From Alphaproteobacteria bacterium (GTDB lineage: Bacteria; Pseudomonadota; Alphaproteobacteria; Rhodobacterales; Rhodobacteraceae), in NCBI GenBank assembly GCA_030424645.1, contig JAUHWP010000003.1, positions 1 through 64,000 on the forward strand: a stretch of 64,000 nt of DNA. The letters run 5' to 3'. The number at the start of each line of letters is the position of its first letter. The stretch's first letter is position 1. This document shows, in pieces, positions 1-8,509 of the stretch. A model generated the notes under the pieces. It made no database searches, was not told the origin of the DNA, and was given only the letters and a program-made list of their open reading frames with translations. Position numbers and translations under genes: made by a program.

Positions 1-7
1 ACCCATT

Positions 8-496
8 GTGATTGAGTTTCTGGAAAAACATCATGCGGAGTTTACAAGCGAGCTTGACGAGGCGTTCCAAAAATCTGTCGTAAGTATTGAGGCGGATGGC
101 GCAACCGAAGCACTCAGCACTTGGAGCTACAACGAAATGGCGACTGCTGGTGGTGCGGCTGTGGTGACGATTGCCCCCTTGGCTGCATTACCATTTTTGA
201 CAGGGGGCCTTGTTACATCCGGCACGGTTGTTCTTGGATTCACCCTTAGTTCACCAGCGCTGATCCCGACTGCGGCGGTAGCAGCTGCAACCGGTCTGGT
301 TGTGGTCGCTGCCGGTCCAACGGTTCGCAATAAGGCCCTCAAAAAACTGAAGTCTAGCTTTAAGGAAGCTACGTTCAACGAGGCCCGCACCCGTGTTGTT
401 GGCGACCCCCAGAAACCTGAGATTGGCTCATTGAAGGGCTCGCTCCTGAACGGCCTAACGAATGTTGCGTTGAGAAGACTAGAGGTGTTGGCGTGA
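8..496 (+). CDS. Hypothetical protein with hydrophobic core, possibly 5'-incomplete
   Basis: I do not recognise this 162-residue protein. Residues about 45-105 form two or three glycine/alanine/valine-rich hydrophobic stretches compatible with membrane hairpins, followed by a basic tail (residues about 106-130, several Lys/Arg). The start shown is a GTG at the left edge; the frame remains open to base 2, so the true start may lie outside the window. Its stop overlaps the GTG start of the next gene by four bases, indicating translational coupling. Base composition is visibly poorer in GC than in the genes that follow, which suggests horizontal acquisition. Function cannot be assigned from sequence. 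Confidence 0.6.
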   Translation: MIEFLEKHHAEFTSELDEAFQKSVVSIEADGATEALSTWSYNEMATAGGAAVVTIAPLAALPFLTGGLVTSGTVVLGFTLSSPALIPTAAVAAATGLVVVAAGPTVRNKALKKLKSSFKEATFNEARTRVVGDPQKPEIGSLKGSLLNGLTNVALRRLEVLA

Positions 497-1452
497 ACCC
501 ATTTACCATTCCGTTCTCCGTTGCCGCGGAACACATACCAGGTTTGCTGAGTGGCCAAGTGGTGCGATACGGAGCAATTCTGAAAGATGCGTCGACCGGT
601 CGAATTCTTGGCCACGTTCAGGAAACCGGCATTGCACAAAAGATAATTCAGTCGGGTTTGTCATTTGATCCAACTGGTGTGACAGGTTTAATCGGAGTGG
701 CACAGAACATCGCCATTGCGCGCAAGTTGGACGCAATGCAGCAAGCACTTGGTAGCTTGCAAGTCGTTCAGTATGCGTCGTTGTTTTCGTCTGTTGTTGG
801 CGTTGGAGTAACGGCGGCGTCTACGGCGATGATCCTCAAGCGCCTTAGCGCTGTAGATGATGCTCTTTCAACGATCGAAGCTTCTATCGGTGACCTGCCG
901 ACAAAATGGCGTGAGCTTTCTCTTAGATCCAGACTGGTCGATGTATCCACTTCAGTAGAGAGGCTGCACGAAGCTAGCCTTCGATCTGATGGCTCAAAAG
1001 TTGTCTTGCAAGTTGAGAAGGATCTTCAAAAAGGATTCAACCATGTCCACGACGGTCTGTGTTCTGTCGTCGTAGAAACAAAGGTCAATCCAGGCTTGCT
1101 CAGGGCCCTTCTGGCTGGCCTTTCCTTGTGTGGGGCATCAGAGTTCAAGGCACTGGTTTGGCTGGACGAGAAGGACGCGGCACAACACCGATCCCGGGTT
1201 CAGTTTGAAAAACTGCGGCAGCTCGCCTTTTTGATGCCAAGAAACCAGTTGGCGTCGAGGTTAGGGGGCGATGAGGAACTGAGCTTCGGAATCTCAAGAG
1301 AGTGTTCGGAAATCAGGTATCGGGTAGCCTCGCAACCTGCGCTGATACAAAGTCTGATAGGCAGTGATATCAATGGGCGGGCTTACATTGAACAGATACA
1401 ACAAGAAGAAAAGGAACCATTGCTGCTGCTTCCGACACCCGAGAATAACTGA
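493..1452 (+). CDS. Hypothetical protein, partner of the preceding gene
   Basis: A 319-residue protein of unknown function, translated from a GTG that overlaps the stop of the upstream gene (GTGA). The N-terminal part contains a segment around residues 15-45 (LSGQVVRYGAI, ILGHVQETG), then a glycine/valine-rich hydrophobic stretch at about residues 95-115, then a helical, probably coiled-coil, region (about 120-185) and a mixed C-terminal half. No catalytic motif is evident. The line at 781-840 counts 32 G+C of 60, lower than typical lines in glnE next door. The two genes look like an accessory two-gene unit. A membrane-associated effector or defence role is conceivable but not shown. Confidence 0.65.
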   Translation: MNPFTIPFSVAAEHIPGLLSGQVVRYGAILKDASTGRILGHVQETGIAQKIIQSGLSFDPTGVTGLIGVAQNIAIARKLDAMQQALGSLQVVQYASLFSSVVGVGVTAASTAMILKRLSAVDDALSTIEASIGDLPTKWRELSLRSRLVDVSTSVERLHEASLRSDGSKVVLQVEKDLQKGFNHVHDGLCSVVVETKVNPGLLRALLAGLSLCGASEFKALVWLDEKDAAQHRSRVQFEKLRQLAFLMPRNQLASRLGGDEELSFGISRECSEIRYRVASQPALIQSLIGSDINGRAYIEQIQQEEKEPLLLLPTPENN

Positions 1453-1592
1453 AACCGGTCACATTAGGCTCACAACAGGTCGAATTCAGTCGCCCTCTCC
1501 ATTTTCTCAAACGGATGGGGCTTCGATCTGATCTGATTTCCTGTATATCGCGCTGTCTACAATGGCAGCAAAGTCCGCAAAGCCGCCCCCAA

Positions 1593-1865
1593 TCACCCCA
1601 CCCGTCCTTTCCGTCCGCCGCGCCGCTTAGGCGCCGCAGCGTCCTCCAGCGCCAGTTTCATCACCCGCGTCATCGGGTGGTCCGGCGCATCGGTGCCATA
1701 ATGCGCAATCAAAGTTTTGATCCGGTCTGCCTGCGGCATCTGGTGGTCATCGAACAGCGCCCAGTCCAGGAAGATGGATCGGCATTCCTCGATCCGGATC
1801 CCCTCGATGCGGTAGCTTTCGCGGATCAGGCCGCGCGGATCGATGGCTTTGATGAGGTCTGTCAT
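1593..1865 (-). CDS. Conserved hypothetical protein, 90 aa, downstream of glnE
   Basis: A small acidic protein with a basic C-terminal tail (KRRGGRKGR). It begins 28 nt after the glnE stop on the same strand, with a GGAGGG-type ribosome binding site, so it is probably the distal gene of a glnE operon. The sequence (for example ESYRIEGIRIEECRSIFLDWAL) looks globular and well conserved in character, and resembles uncharacterised proteins I associate with Rhodobacteraceae. No motif indicates a function. Codon use matches the surrounding high-GC genes, unlike the two genes to its left. Confidence 0.65.
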   Translation of the reverse strand: MTDLIKAIDPRGLIRESYRIEGIRIEECRSIFLDWALFDDHQMPQADRIKTLIAHYGTDAPDHPMTRVMKLALEDAAAPKRRGGRKGRVG

Positions 1866-1893
1866 GTTGCCCCTCCGGTGTGGCGATCCCGGA

Positions 1894-4695
1894 TCAATCC
1901 GGGGGTGACGCCAGCACCTCGTCTATGGCGCGGGCGGCGGCCCTTGCCCTGGTCTCCAGTTCCTTGACCAGCGCCGCCTCACTTTCGGCACCAGTCTCAC
2001 GCAAGAGCAAGTCCTGACCGCCCTTCCCCAGCGCGTCAAGGTCCAATGGACCTTCGGACAACAGTTTCGAGACCGCCTGCAACCGCCACATCAGGTCGTG
2101 ACTGTCCGCCATCGCCTGCCCCTGTGCGTCGGAAAACCAGCCAAGCGCCACCCCTTGCGCGATCTGCGCGGCGGGGGCGCGGGCGGTGTCATGGGACAGA
2201 AGGGCGGCAGCCTGCGCCACCAGCTCCACATCCTGCAAATGCCCGACGCCCAGCTTGGCATCCAGCGCACCACCGCCGGTTTTCGCCTCTGCGATCCGGC
2301 CCCGCATGTCGATCACATCGGCGACCACCTTCTTCGGGTCGCGATCAAACGCCATCACCTCGGCGCGTGCGGCGTCATAGGCGGCGGTCACATTGTCCGG
2401 GCCGGTTACGACGCGGGCGCGGGTCAGCGCCAGGTGTTCCCAGGTCCAAGCCTCGTCCCGTTGATAGGCGCGGAAGCTGCCGATCGAGGTTGCGACCGGC
2501 CCCTGCCGACCCGACGGGCGCAGGCGCATGTCGACCTCGTAAAGCCGCCCTTCGGCCATCGGCGCGGACAGGGCGGTCAGGAAGGCTTGCGTCAGGCGCG
2601 CGTAATAGGTGCGGGTGGCCAGCGGACGGCGGCCTTCGGATGTCTCTTCACCTTCGGGGTCATAAATCATGATCAGGTCAAGATCCGAGGTCGCCGTCAG
2701 GCTGCGCGCGCCCAGTGACCCCATCCCGATGATCGCCGCCCCTGCCCCCGGCGGGTCGCCATGTTTGGCGGCAAAGTTATCGACCACCACAGGCCAGATC
2801 GCCCGGATTACCGCGTCCGCCAGATCGCTGTATTGCGTGCCCGCCTCGCGCGCCGTGATCAGCCCGCGCAACAGATGCACCCCGATACGGAAATGCCATT
2901 CCTTCATCCAGCGTCGCGTGCCGTCCAGCCGCGCCTCGTAATCCGGCAGGGTGCGCAGGCGGCGGTCAAGCTGCGCCTGAAGCGCGTCGGCCCCGGGCCA
3001 ATCTTCGAAGAACCCACCACCGATCACCGCATCCAATACCTGTGCGTTATGTCCCAGATATGTCGCCAAAGCAGGTGCCGTGGCGGCGATATCGACAATC
3101 AAGTCTACCAATGTCGGGTTGGCTTCGAACAGCGAAAACAACTGCACACCGGCAGGCAGGCGCGACAGGAACCTGTCGAAATGGATCAGCGCCTCGTGCG
3201 GGCGCGGCGCATCCGCAAGCCGGGCCAGAAGGTCGGGCTTCAGGCGGTTGAAAATCTCGACCGCGCGGGCGGATCGCAGGCAGGGATAGCTTTCCCAGCG
3301 GCGCACGATCTCGACCTCGGTCTCGTCCAGCTCGGGCGTGTCCGCCGCCGACCCGTCCGGGGCAAAGAACCCTTCTGTGACGGTATGCACCTCGGACAAG
3401 GCATCGTGGATACGCGATTTCAGGGCATCGGTATCCCCTTCCCCCATCATGCGCGCCAAACGGTCGAACCCGTCTTCGGTCGACGGCAGCTTGTGCGTTT
3501 GCGCGTCGCGCATCATTTGCACCCTATGTTCGACCTCGCGATGAAAGCGGTAGTGATCGGTCAGCGTCTGCGCCACGTCACCGGGAATCCACCCCTTGCC
3601 CGCCAGTGCGGCCAGCCCGTCGACCGTGCCGCGCACCCGCAGGCTTTCATCGCGCCCGCCGGCGATGATCTGTCGGGTCTGGGTGAAAAACTCAATCTCG
3701 CGAATACCGCCGCGCCCCAGCTTCATATCGTGGTCGGGCAAGGTGATGTCGCCATGCAGCCCTTTGTGTTCGCGAATGCGCAGGCGCATGTCATGGGCGT
3801 CCTGGATGGCGGCGAAGTCCAGATGCTTGCGCCAGATGAACGGGCGCAACCGGGTCAGATAGGCATCCCCCGCCGCGATATCGCCGCCGCAAGGACGCGC
3901 CTTGATATGCGCCGCGCGTTCCCATGTGCGGCCAAGGCTTTCGTAATAGCGTTCGGCCGCCTCCATCGAGACACAAACCGGGGTGACGGCGGGATCGGGG
4001 CGCAGGCGCAGATCGGTGCGGAACACATAGCCATCGGCGGTCAGCTCTGAGAGCATCGCGCTCATCTTACGGGTGGCGCGGATATGGCTGGCGCGTGCCT
4101 CGTGAAAATCCGCGCCTTCGAAGCGGCTGTCATCGAACAGCATGATCAGGTCGATATCCGAGCTGTAGTTCAGCTCGTGCGCGCCCATCTTTCCCATCGC
4201 CAGCGCCACCATGCCGCCTGCCGTGGCAATGTCCTGATCGGTCATGCCGGGCAGCTTGCCGCGGCGGATTTCCTGTCCCACCTGGAATTGCATCGCGGTG
4301 TCGGTCGCGTGATCGGCCAGATCGGTCAGCGCGCCCGTCACCTGTTCCAGCACATAGACACCGGCCAGATCGGCAAGCCCCGCCAGCAGGGCAATGCGCT
4401 GCTTGGCAATGCGCAGGGTGGCGCGGAGGGCGCTGTCGCTGTCGGCCTCGGGTGACACCTCTGCCAGCACCGCGGCCATCGCGTCTTCGGGCGCACCGGC
4501 CAATGCTGTGCGCAACCATTCGGCCTGGCTTTCCATCAGCCCTTTCAGATAGGGCGAACACCCCGCCGTTCCGGCCAGCACCGCACGCAGCTCGGGCGGC
4601 AGGTCGGCAAACAGCGTGTCGATATCTTGGGCCGGTTCGGCCTCGAACGGAATCGGGCAACGGGTGACGCGGGCGGAAAAGGGCTTGTGGTTCAT
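1894..4695 (-). CDS. glnE: Bifunctional glutamine synthetase adenylyltransferase/deadenylase
   Basis: GlnE adenylylates and deadenylylates a tyrosine of glutamine synthetase in response to PII and glutamine, matching ammonia assimilation to nitrogen supply. The 933-residue length fits the family (E. coli about 946). Two nucleotidyltransferase modules are visible: an N-terminal one with GKMGAHELNYSSDIDLIMLF at about residues 168-187 (metal-binding Asp-x-Asp at 180/182) and a second with GSLGARSLTATSDLDLIMIY in the C-terminal half, which in this family correspond to deadenylylase and adenylylase domains. Helical linkers separate them. It is divergent from the YbaK-type gene and likely co-transcribed with the 90-residue gene downstream. 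Confidence 0.95.
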   Translation of the reverse strand: MNHKPFSARVTRCPIPFEAEPAQDIDTLFADLPPELRAVLAGTAGCSPYLKGLMESQAEWLRTALAGAPEDAMAAVLAEVSPEADSDSALRATLRIAKQRIALLAGLADLAGVYVLEQVTGALTDLADHATDTAMQFQVGQEIRRGKLPGMTDQDIATAGGMVALAMGKMGAHELNYSSDIDLIMLFDDSRFEGADFHEARASHIRATRKMSAMLSELTADGYVFRTDLRLRPDPAVTPVCVSMEAAERYYESLGRTWERAAHIKARPCGGDIAAGDAYLTRLRPFIWRKHLDFAAIQDAHDMRLRIREHKGLHGDITLPDHDMKLGRGGIREIEFFTQTRQIIAGGRDESLRVRGTVDGLAALAGKGWIPGDVAQTLTDHYRFHREVEHRVQMMRDAQTHKLPSTEDGFDRLARMMGEGDTDALKSRIHDALSEVHTVTEGFFAPDGSAADTPELDETEVEIVRRWESYPCLRSARAVEIFNRLKPDLLARLADAPRPHEALIHFDRFLSRLPAGVQLFSLFEANPTLVDLIVDIAATAPALATYLGHNAQVLDAVIGGGFFEDWPGADALQAQLDRRLRTLPDYEARLDGTRRWMKEWHFRIGVHLLRGLITAREAGTQYSDLADAVIRAIWPVVVDNFAAKHGDPPGAGAAIIGMGSLGARSLTATSDLDLIMIYDPEGEETSEGRRPLATRTYYARLTQAFLTALSAPMAEGRLYEVDMRLRPSGRQGPVATSIGSFRAYQRDEAWTWEHLALTRARVVTGPDNVTAAYDAARAEVMAFDRDPKKVVADVIDMRGRIAEAKTGGGALDAKLGVGHLQDVELVAQAAALLSHDTARAPAAQIAQGVALGWFSDAQGQAMADSHDLMWRLQAVSKLLSEGPLDLDALGKGGQDLLLRETGAESEAALVKELETRARAAARAIDEVLASPPD

Positions 4696-4826
4696 AGCCG
4701 CAAATTGCGCTTCTGCGCGGGTCGGGTCAACGGGCGACTGGGCTGTGCGGCAATAAGAACGGGTGCTTGTGCTTTAGCCGGTTTTGGATAACGTGGCCCG
4801 AAACCTGCACCAAAAGGAACACCCGC

Positions 4827-5300
4827 ATGTCGAAAAGCCTGAAACGCGTTGAAAAGGCCCTGGGCGATCTTGGGATCGACACCGAGATCCGCGAGATGTC
4901 CGAGGGCACGCGCACCGCTGCCGATGCGGCCCGCGCGGTCGGGTGCGAGATCGACCAGATCGCCAAATCCATCATCTTTCGGGGCGAAGACAGCGGGCAT
5001 GTGGTGCTGTTCCTGACCGCCGGCGGCAATCAGGTGGATGCGGACAAGGCGTCGGCCCTGGCGGGCGAGCCGTTGGGCAAGGCAGATGCCAGGCTGATCC
5101 GCACGGAAACCGGGTTTGCAATCGGCGGGGTCTCGCCCGTCGGGCTGACACAGCAAGTGCGTGCCTTTTATGACCCGCGCCTGATGGCGTTTGACACGGT
5201 CTGGGCCGCCGCAGGCACCCCGCGCCATGTCTTCCCTGCCCCGCCCGCGGCCCTGATCAACGCCGCGTCCGCGACACGCGGCGATTTCGTGGCGGCGTAA
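4827..5300 (+). CDS. YbaK/EbsC-type aminoacyl-tRNA deacylase
   Basis: A 157-residue single-domain protein of the YbaK/ProX family, whose members hydrolyse misacylated tRNAs (often Cys-tRNA(Pro)). Recognisable features are the conserved Lys in the AKSIIF segment at about residues 47-52, the hydrophobic VVLFLTAGGNQVD strand and the GFAIGGVSPVG loop near residues 95-105. I chose the ATG at 4827 because an AAAGGAAC ribosome binding site lies just upstream; an in-frame extension to 4767 adds non-homologous residues. It is divergently oriented from glnE. Which tRNA it edits cannot be told from sequence. Confidence 0.88.
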   Translation: MSKSLKRVEKALGDLGIDTEIREMSEGTRTAADAARAVGCEIDQIAKSIIFRGEDSGHVVLFLTAGGNQVDADKASALAGEPLGKADARLIRTETGFAIGGVSPVGLTQQVRAFYDPRLMAFDTVWAAAGTPRHVFPAPPAALINAASATRGDFVAA

Positions 5301-5335
5301 CCGGTTGGGTCGGTCGCACCTCACGCACCGTTAAC

Positions 5336-5376
5336 TTGCAACTGCAAGCTTTTGCAGCTATCCTTTCGACGGATAG
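5336..5376 (+). promoter_or_regulatory. Candidate promoter with internal dyad before cytochrome b561 gene
   Basis: TTGCAA at 5336-5341 and TATCCT at 5359-5364 are separated by 17 nt and fit a housekeeping promoter. The spacer carries a dyad, CTGCAA-GCTT-TTGCAG (5342-5357), well placed for a regulator. A second short hairpin, CTATCC/GGATAG (5358-5376), falls at the start of the transcript. Inferred from sequence only. Confidence 0.5.
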
Positions 5377-5415
5377 GATGCAACGCGACTCGCCATCGCC
5401 TCGGAGGCCACTTTC

Positions 5416-5946
5416 ATGACCCGCTATCATCCCGCCCTGGTCGCTTTGCACTGGATTCTTGCCGCTCTGGTCATCGGCGCCTTGTTCATGGGCAGCCAGG
5501 TGCTGGCCGCCCTGCCGAACGACAATCCCGACAAGATGTTCAGCCTGCGCGCCCATATGACGGTCGGGCTGGTGATCGGCGTCCTGATGCTGGTGCGTCT
5601 GGTCACACGGCTCAGAACCCCGCACCCGCCCAAGGCCGATGCCGGTCACGCCCTTCTGAACCTCGGCGCGCGCGCCGCGCATTGGGCGCTGTACGGGCTG
5701 GTTCTTCTGATGGTGGCAAGCGGGATCGGCATTGCAATCACCGCAGGCCTGCCCGCCATCGTGTTCGCAGGGGCAGACACCCCGCTGCCCGAGACCTTCG
5801 ACAACCTGACACCGCGCGCGGTGCATGGTCTCGTCGCCACCCTTCTGGTGCTGACGATCCTGGCCCATGTCGCGGGCTGGCTGTATCACCAATTCGTGCT
5901 GAAAGACGGGCTGATCCGCCGCATGTGGTTCGCACCGCGCCGCTGA
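5416..5946 (+). CDS. Cytochrome b561 family protein
   Basis: A 176-residue membrane protein with four predicted transmembrane helices (about residues 7-33, 45-65, 82-108, 135-160). Histidines appropriate for two b-type haems are present: HP and HW in the first helix (YHPALVALHW), H47 in RAHMTVG, H in AAHWALYG and HGLV/LAHVAGWLYH in the last helices. Family members such as CybB shuttle electrons between quinol and periplasmic or exogenous acceptors. An intrinsic terminator follows at 5972-5991. The start is supported by GGAGG 9 nt upstream. The physiological electron acceptor is unknown. Confidence 0.88.
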   Translation: MTRYHPALVALHWILAALVIGALFMGSQVLAALPNDNPDKMFSLRAHMTVGLVIGVLMLVRLVTRLRTPHPPKADAGHALLNLGARAAHWALYGLVLLMVASGIGIAITAGLPAIVFAGADTPLPETFDNLTPRAVHGLVATLLVLTILAHVAGWLYHQFVLKDGLIRRMWFAPRR

Positions 5947-5971
5947 CACGCCCAGATCACGATGGAAAAGC

Positions 5972-5991
5972 CGCCGATTTCGGCGTTTTTT
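5972..5991 (+). terminator. Intrinsic terminator after cytochrome b561 gene
   Basis: CGCCGA/TCGGCG stem (5972-5977 with 5980-5985) followed by six T residues, 25 nt after the stop codon. Confidence 0.75.
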
Positions 5992-6020
5992 ATCCTTTTA
6001 CATCAATGCCTTCGCAAAAT

Positions 6021-6099
6021 AATGTAAAAAAGTTTCACATTACCCCTTGATGGTTGAGGGGAAATGCCCACATCCTAGTCATGTGAAAGACATTCACAT
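6021..6099 (+). promoter_or_regulatory. Paired TGT-N11-ACA dyads upstream of the DUF2852 gene
   Basis: Two imperfect palindromes of the same type lie in an AT-rich leader: one at 6021-6041 (TGT at 6023, ACA at 6037) and one at 6081-6099 (ATGTGAA-AGACA-TTCACAT). Both have exactly 11 nt between TGT and ACA, and their centres are 59 nt apart. Between them is a short CCCCT/AGGGG hairpin (6043-6061). The arrangement resembles a pair of dimer binding sites for one regulator controlling the gene at 6125; the regulator is not identified. Confidence 0.45.
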
Positions 6100-6124
6100 T
6101 CAACGCCAAACACGGAGACCTACC

Positions 6125-6658
6125 ATGAACACCGCCGCTCAAACCGATTTCCCTGCCGCCCCGCGCGGTTGGTTTTCGCGAAGCGAAGCATGGCTGGACG
6201 AGCGCGGCAAAGGCGCCTGGATCGCCGCCATGGTCATCAGCTTCATCTTCTTCTGGCCCGTCGGGCTGGCCCTTCTTGCCTATATGATCTGGAGCAAACG
6301 CATGTTTTCGAAATGTAGCCACCGCCGATCAACCGAAACAACCGCGTGGAAAGACGCACATTATGCGCGCCGCCACGGGTTTTCGTCCTCGGGCAACACG
6401 GCCTTCGACGCCTATAAGGCCGAAACCCTGCGCCGTTTGATGAGCGAACAGGAAGCCTTCGAAGCCTTCCTTGAACGCCTGCGTGCCGCCAAGGATAAAT
6501 CCGAGTTCGACCAGTTCATGGAAGAACGCGCCAGTGCCGCCCAGGCCGCCCGCGCCGAAGCCGCCGAAGCCTATGACGACGATTATGCCGACGACGACGT
6601 GGACGATGTCGAGGTGCTGGACGAACCGGCCCGCGACAAGAAAAAGAAAAAGTCGTAA
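6125..6658 (+). CDS. DUF2852 domain-containing membrane protein
   Basis: A 177-residue protein of the DUF2852 family, common in alphaproteobacteria and without a known role. The N-terminal region carries an RGWFSRSEAWLDERGKGAWI segment followed by one transmembrane helix (about residues 38-56, MVISFIFFWPVGLALLAYMIW). After it comes a soluble region with FxAYKxETLRRLxxEQEAFEAFLERLRxAKDKxEFDQFM, the diagnostic helical motif, then an Ala/Asp-rich acidic stretch and a lysine-rich end. I chose the ATG at 6125, preceded by a GGAG-type site; the frame is open upstream, but that part is the regulatory dyad region. The acidic then basic tail is low complexity. Confidence 0.85.
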   Translation: MNTAAQTDFPAAPRGWFSRSEAWLDERGKGAWIAAMVISFIFFWPVGLALLAYMIWSKRMFSKCSHRRSTETTAWKDAHYARRHGFSSSGNTAFDAYKAETLRRLMSEQEAFEAFLERLRAAKDKSEFDQFMEERASAAQAARAEAAEAYDDDYADDDVDDVEVLDEPARDKKKKKS

Positions 6659-6751
6659 TCCGACCGCTGGCACATATATAAATGACGACCCCGCCCGGCC
6701 CCCCAATCGGCCGGGCGCTCTGCGAAACAGCCCATGCACACAGGATCGACC

Positions 6752-7240
6752 ATGTCCGATTATCCTCATGCCTATCACAGTGACGCTCACGGTCGCCGCC
6801 CCTATTGGGGGCTGCCCGACCCCGACACACAGGCCGAGTTCTATGACGATGTCACGCTGAAGCGCCTGTTTGCCTGGATCGTCGACGTGATCCTGATCGC
6901 GGCGATTTGCGTTCTGATCAGCCTGCTGACCTTCGGGATCGGTTTCTTCCTCTGGGGTCTGATCTATCTGGCGGTCAGCTTCGTCTATCGCGTCACCACG
7001 ATAGCCAACGCCTCGGCCACGCTTGGAATGCGCCTGACGGCCATCGAACTGCGCAACCACCGTGGCGAACGGTTCGACCGCACCACCGCCGCCCTGCACA
7101 CGCTGGGCTATTTCGTGTCGATGTCGACCTTTGTCGTTCAGGTGATCTCGATCGTGATGATGTTCACCACGCCGCGCCGCCAGGGGCTTGTCGACATGAT
7201 GCTGGGCACCGCCGCCGTGAACCGCGCCGCCGGGCGCTGA
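6752..7240 (+). CDS. RDD family membrane protein
   Basis: A 162-residue integral membrane protein of the RDD family. It has three to four hydrophobic helices: about residues 34-60 (RLFAWIVDVILIAAICVLIS), 60-85, and 115-140. The family signature is present in slightly altered form: R-x-x-A-W-I-V-D in place of R-x-x-A-x-x-x-D, and GMRLTAIELR in the cytoplasmic loop. RDD proteins include sodium/proton antiporters, but most are uncharacterised. The ATG at 6752 is preceded by AGGAT; an ATG six codons earlier is possible. A hairpin at 7259-7280 may end transcription. Confidence 0.82.
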   Translation: MSDYPHAYHSDAHGRRPYWGLPDPDTQAEFYDDVTLKRLFAWIVDVILIAAICVLISLLTFGIGFFLWGLIYLAVSFVYRVTTIANASATLGMRLTAIELRNHRGERFDRTTAALHTLGYFVSMSTFVVQVISIVMMFTTPRRQGLVDMMLGTAAVNRAAGR

Positions 7241-7258
7241 CCCCTGGCAAGCAACGCA

Positions 7259-7280
7259 TGTGGCGCCGCTGCGCGCCACA
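7259..7280 (+). terminator. Possible terminator hairpin after RDD gene
   Basis: TGTGGCGC (7259-7266) pairs with GCGCCACA (7273-7280), followed only by TTTACT, so termination would be weak or Rho-assisted. Confidence 0.4.
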
Positions 7281-7361
7281 TTTACTCTAAGACCTTCGGG
7301 GACTTGCCCGATGTGACTGTCCGGGCTAGTTTTTGAGGGATTGAGCAACCTCGAAAGTGTC

Positions 7362-8210
7362 ATGCGCCATACATTACCGCTTGCACCCCAGTTCTATGTG
7401 ACTGCACCACAGGAATGCCCTTACCTGGATGGCCGGATGGAACGCAAACTGTTCACCGCCCTGCAAGGCGAACATGCAAGCACCCTGAATGACACCCTGT
7501 CCAAGCAAGGCTTCCGCCGGTCGCAGAACGTGCTGTATCGTCCATCCTGCGCCGAATGTTCGGCCTGCCTGTCCGCCCGCATCCGGGTGGCGGATTTCGT
7601 GCCGACAAAAGGCCAGCGCCGCACCATGCGGCGCAATGACGATCTGGAACGCCGCGCCCGCGCCCCATGGGCCAGCGAAGATCAGTATGACCTGTTCCGC
7701 CGCTATCTGGATACCCGGCACGCTGATGGCGGCATGGCGGATATGGACGTGTTCGAATTTGCCGCGATGATCGAGGAAACACCGATCAAAAGCCGGGTGA
7801 TTGAATATTCCGAACGCGGTGCGGGTCAGGATCCCGGCGACGAACCCACCGGCCCCCTGCGCGCGGTCTGCCTGACCGATGTGCTGGATGACGGATTGTC
7901 GATGGTCTATTCGTTTTACGACCCGGACCGGACCAAGACCTCGCTCGGCACGCATATGATCCTGGATCATGTCGAGATCGCCCGCGAGGCGGGCCTGCCC
8001 TATGTCTATCTTGGCTATTGGGTGCCGGGCAGCCCGAAAATGGATTACAAGGCCCGGTTCTCGGCGCTTGAGATTTATCGCGGCGGGGAATGGACCGCCC
8101 TGAACGGGGACGAGGATTATGCCTCGGAACTGCATCCGCTTTCCACCGATCCCATTGCGGAACAGGTCGCCGGGATCACCTTGCCGGACACCGTGAAATC
8201 GGGTGGGTGA
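7362..8210 (+). CDS. bpt: Aspartate/glutamate leucyltransferase (bacterial N-end rule)
   Basis: A 282-residue member of the arginyl-tRNA-protein transferase superfamily. Bacterial Bpt enzymes use Leu-tRNA to add leucine to N-terminal Asp or Glu residues, marking proteins for ClpAP via ClpS. Conserved features are the N-terminal cysteine motif in [13 protein letters not shown], the [14 protein letters not shown] cysteine cluster at about residues 60-73, and the C-terminal half with GNAT-like fold containing YSFYDPD...[13 protein letters not shown] and [17 protein letters not shown]. The ATG at 7362 agrees with homologues starting MRHTLP; a TTG seven codons earlier is in frame but poorly spaced from a ribosome site. 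Confidence 0.93.
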   Translation: MRHTLPLAPQFYVTAPQECPYLDGRMERKLFTALQGEHASTLNDTLSKQGFRRSQNVLYRPSCAECSACLSARIRVADFVPTKGQRRTMRRNDDLERRARAPWASEDQYDLFRRYLDTRHADGGMADMDVFEFAAMIEETPIKSRVIEYSERGAGQDPGDEPTGPLRAVCLTDVLDDGLSMVYSFYDPDRTKTSLGTHMILDHVEIAREAGLPYVYLGYWVPGSPKMDYKARFSALEIYRGGEWTALNGDEDYASELHPLSTDPIAEQVAGITLPDTVKSGG

Positions 8211-8367
8211 AATCGGGCGGAAGCTGAACTGCGCCCGCCCTTGGCCGATTTCTGAATCCCACCCCGGACCACCCCCGTCTTTTCATTAGTTGCGTCAGGC
8301 GGCGCAATAATCGTCCGAAAATTTCAATATTTTCGCAACTGCGACACTTTATTCGCCCATTTCCCTG

Positions 8368-8394
8368 TTGACGCCCCTTCCCCCCCCTCATAAT
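8368..8394 (+). promoter_or_regulatory. Candidate ilvIH promoter
   Basis: TTGACG (8368-8373) and CATAAT (8389-8394) with a 15-nt, C-rich spacer lie 68 nt upstream of the leader peptide. The spacing is short, so this is a tentative call. Bases 8211-8367 otherwise hold nothing I can assign beyond AT-rich sequence. Confidence 0.35.
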
Positions 8395-8461
8395 GTCGCG
8401 CCACTATTGTCACAAAGCCCCACGGGCAAACCCGAAGGGCAAGGCCAAGGAACATGTTGCA

Positions 8462-8509
8462 ATGAGCGGCATCCTCGTACTTGTAAGGAAATGGCGCATG
8501 GGCCGGTAA
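8462..8509 (+). CDS. Branched-chain amino acid leader peptide (attenuation)
   Basis: A 15-codon reading frame, MSGILVLVRKWRMGR, has an AAGGAAC ribosome binding site at 8447-8453. Codons 4-8 read Ile-Leu-Val-Leu-Val (8471-8485), using GTA twice and CTT, codons that are uncommon in this GC-rich DNA. It lies just upstream of an antiterminator/terminator pair and of ilvI, whose product starts branched-chain amino acid synthesis. This is the classical design in which scarcity of Ile-, Leu- or Val-tRNA stalls the ribosome and allows read-through. It is too short for ordinary gene finding. Confidence 0.85.
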   Translation: MSGILVLVRKWRMGR

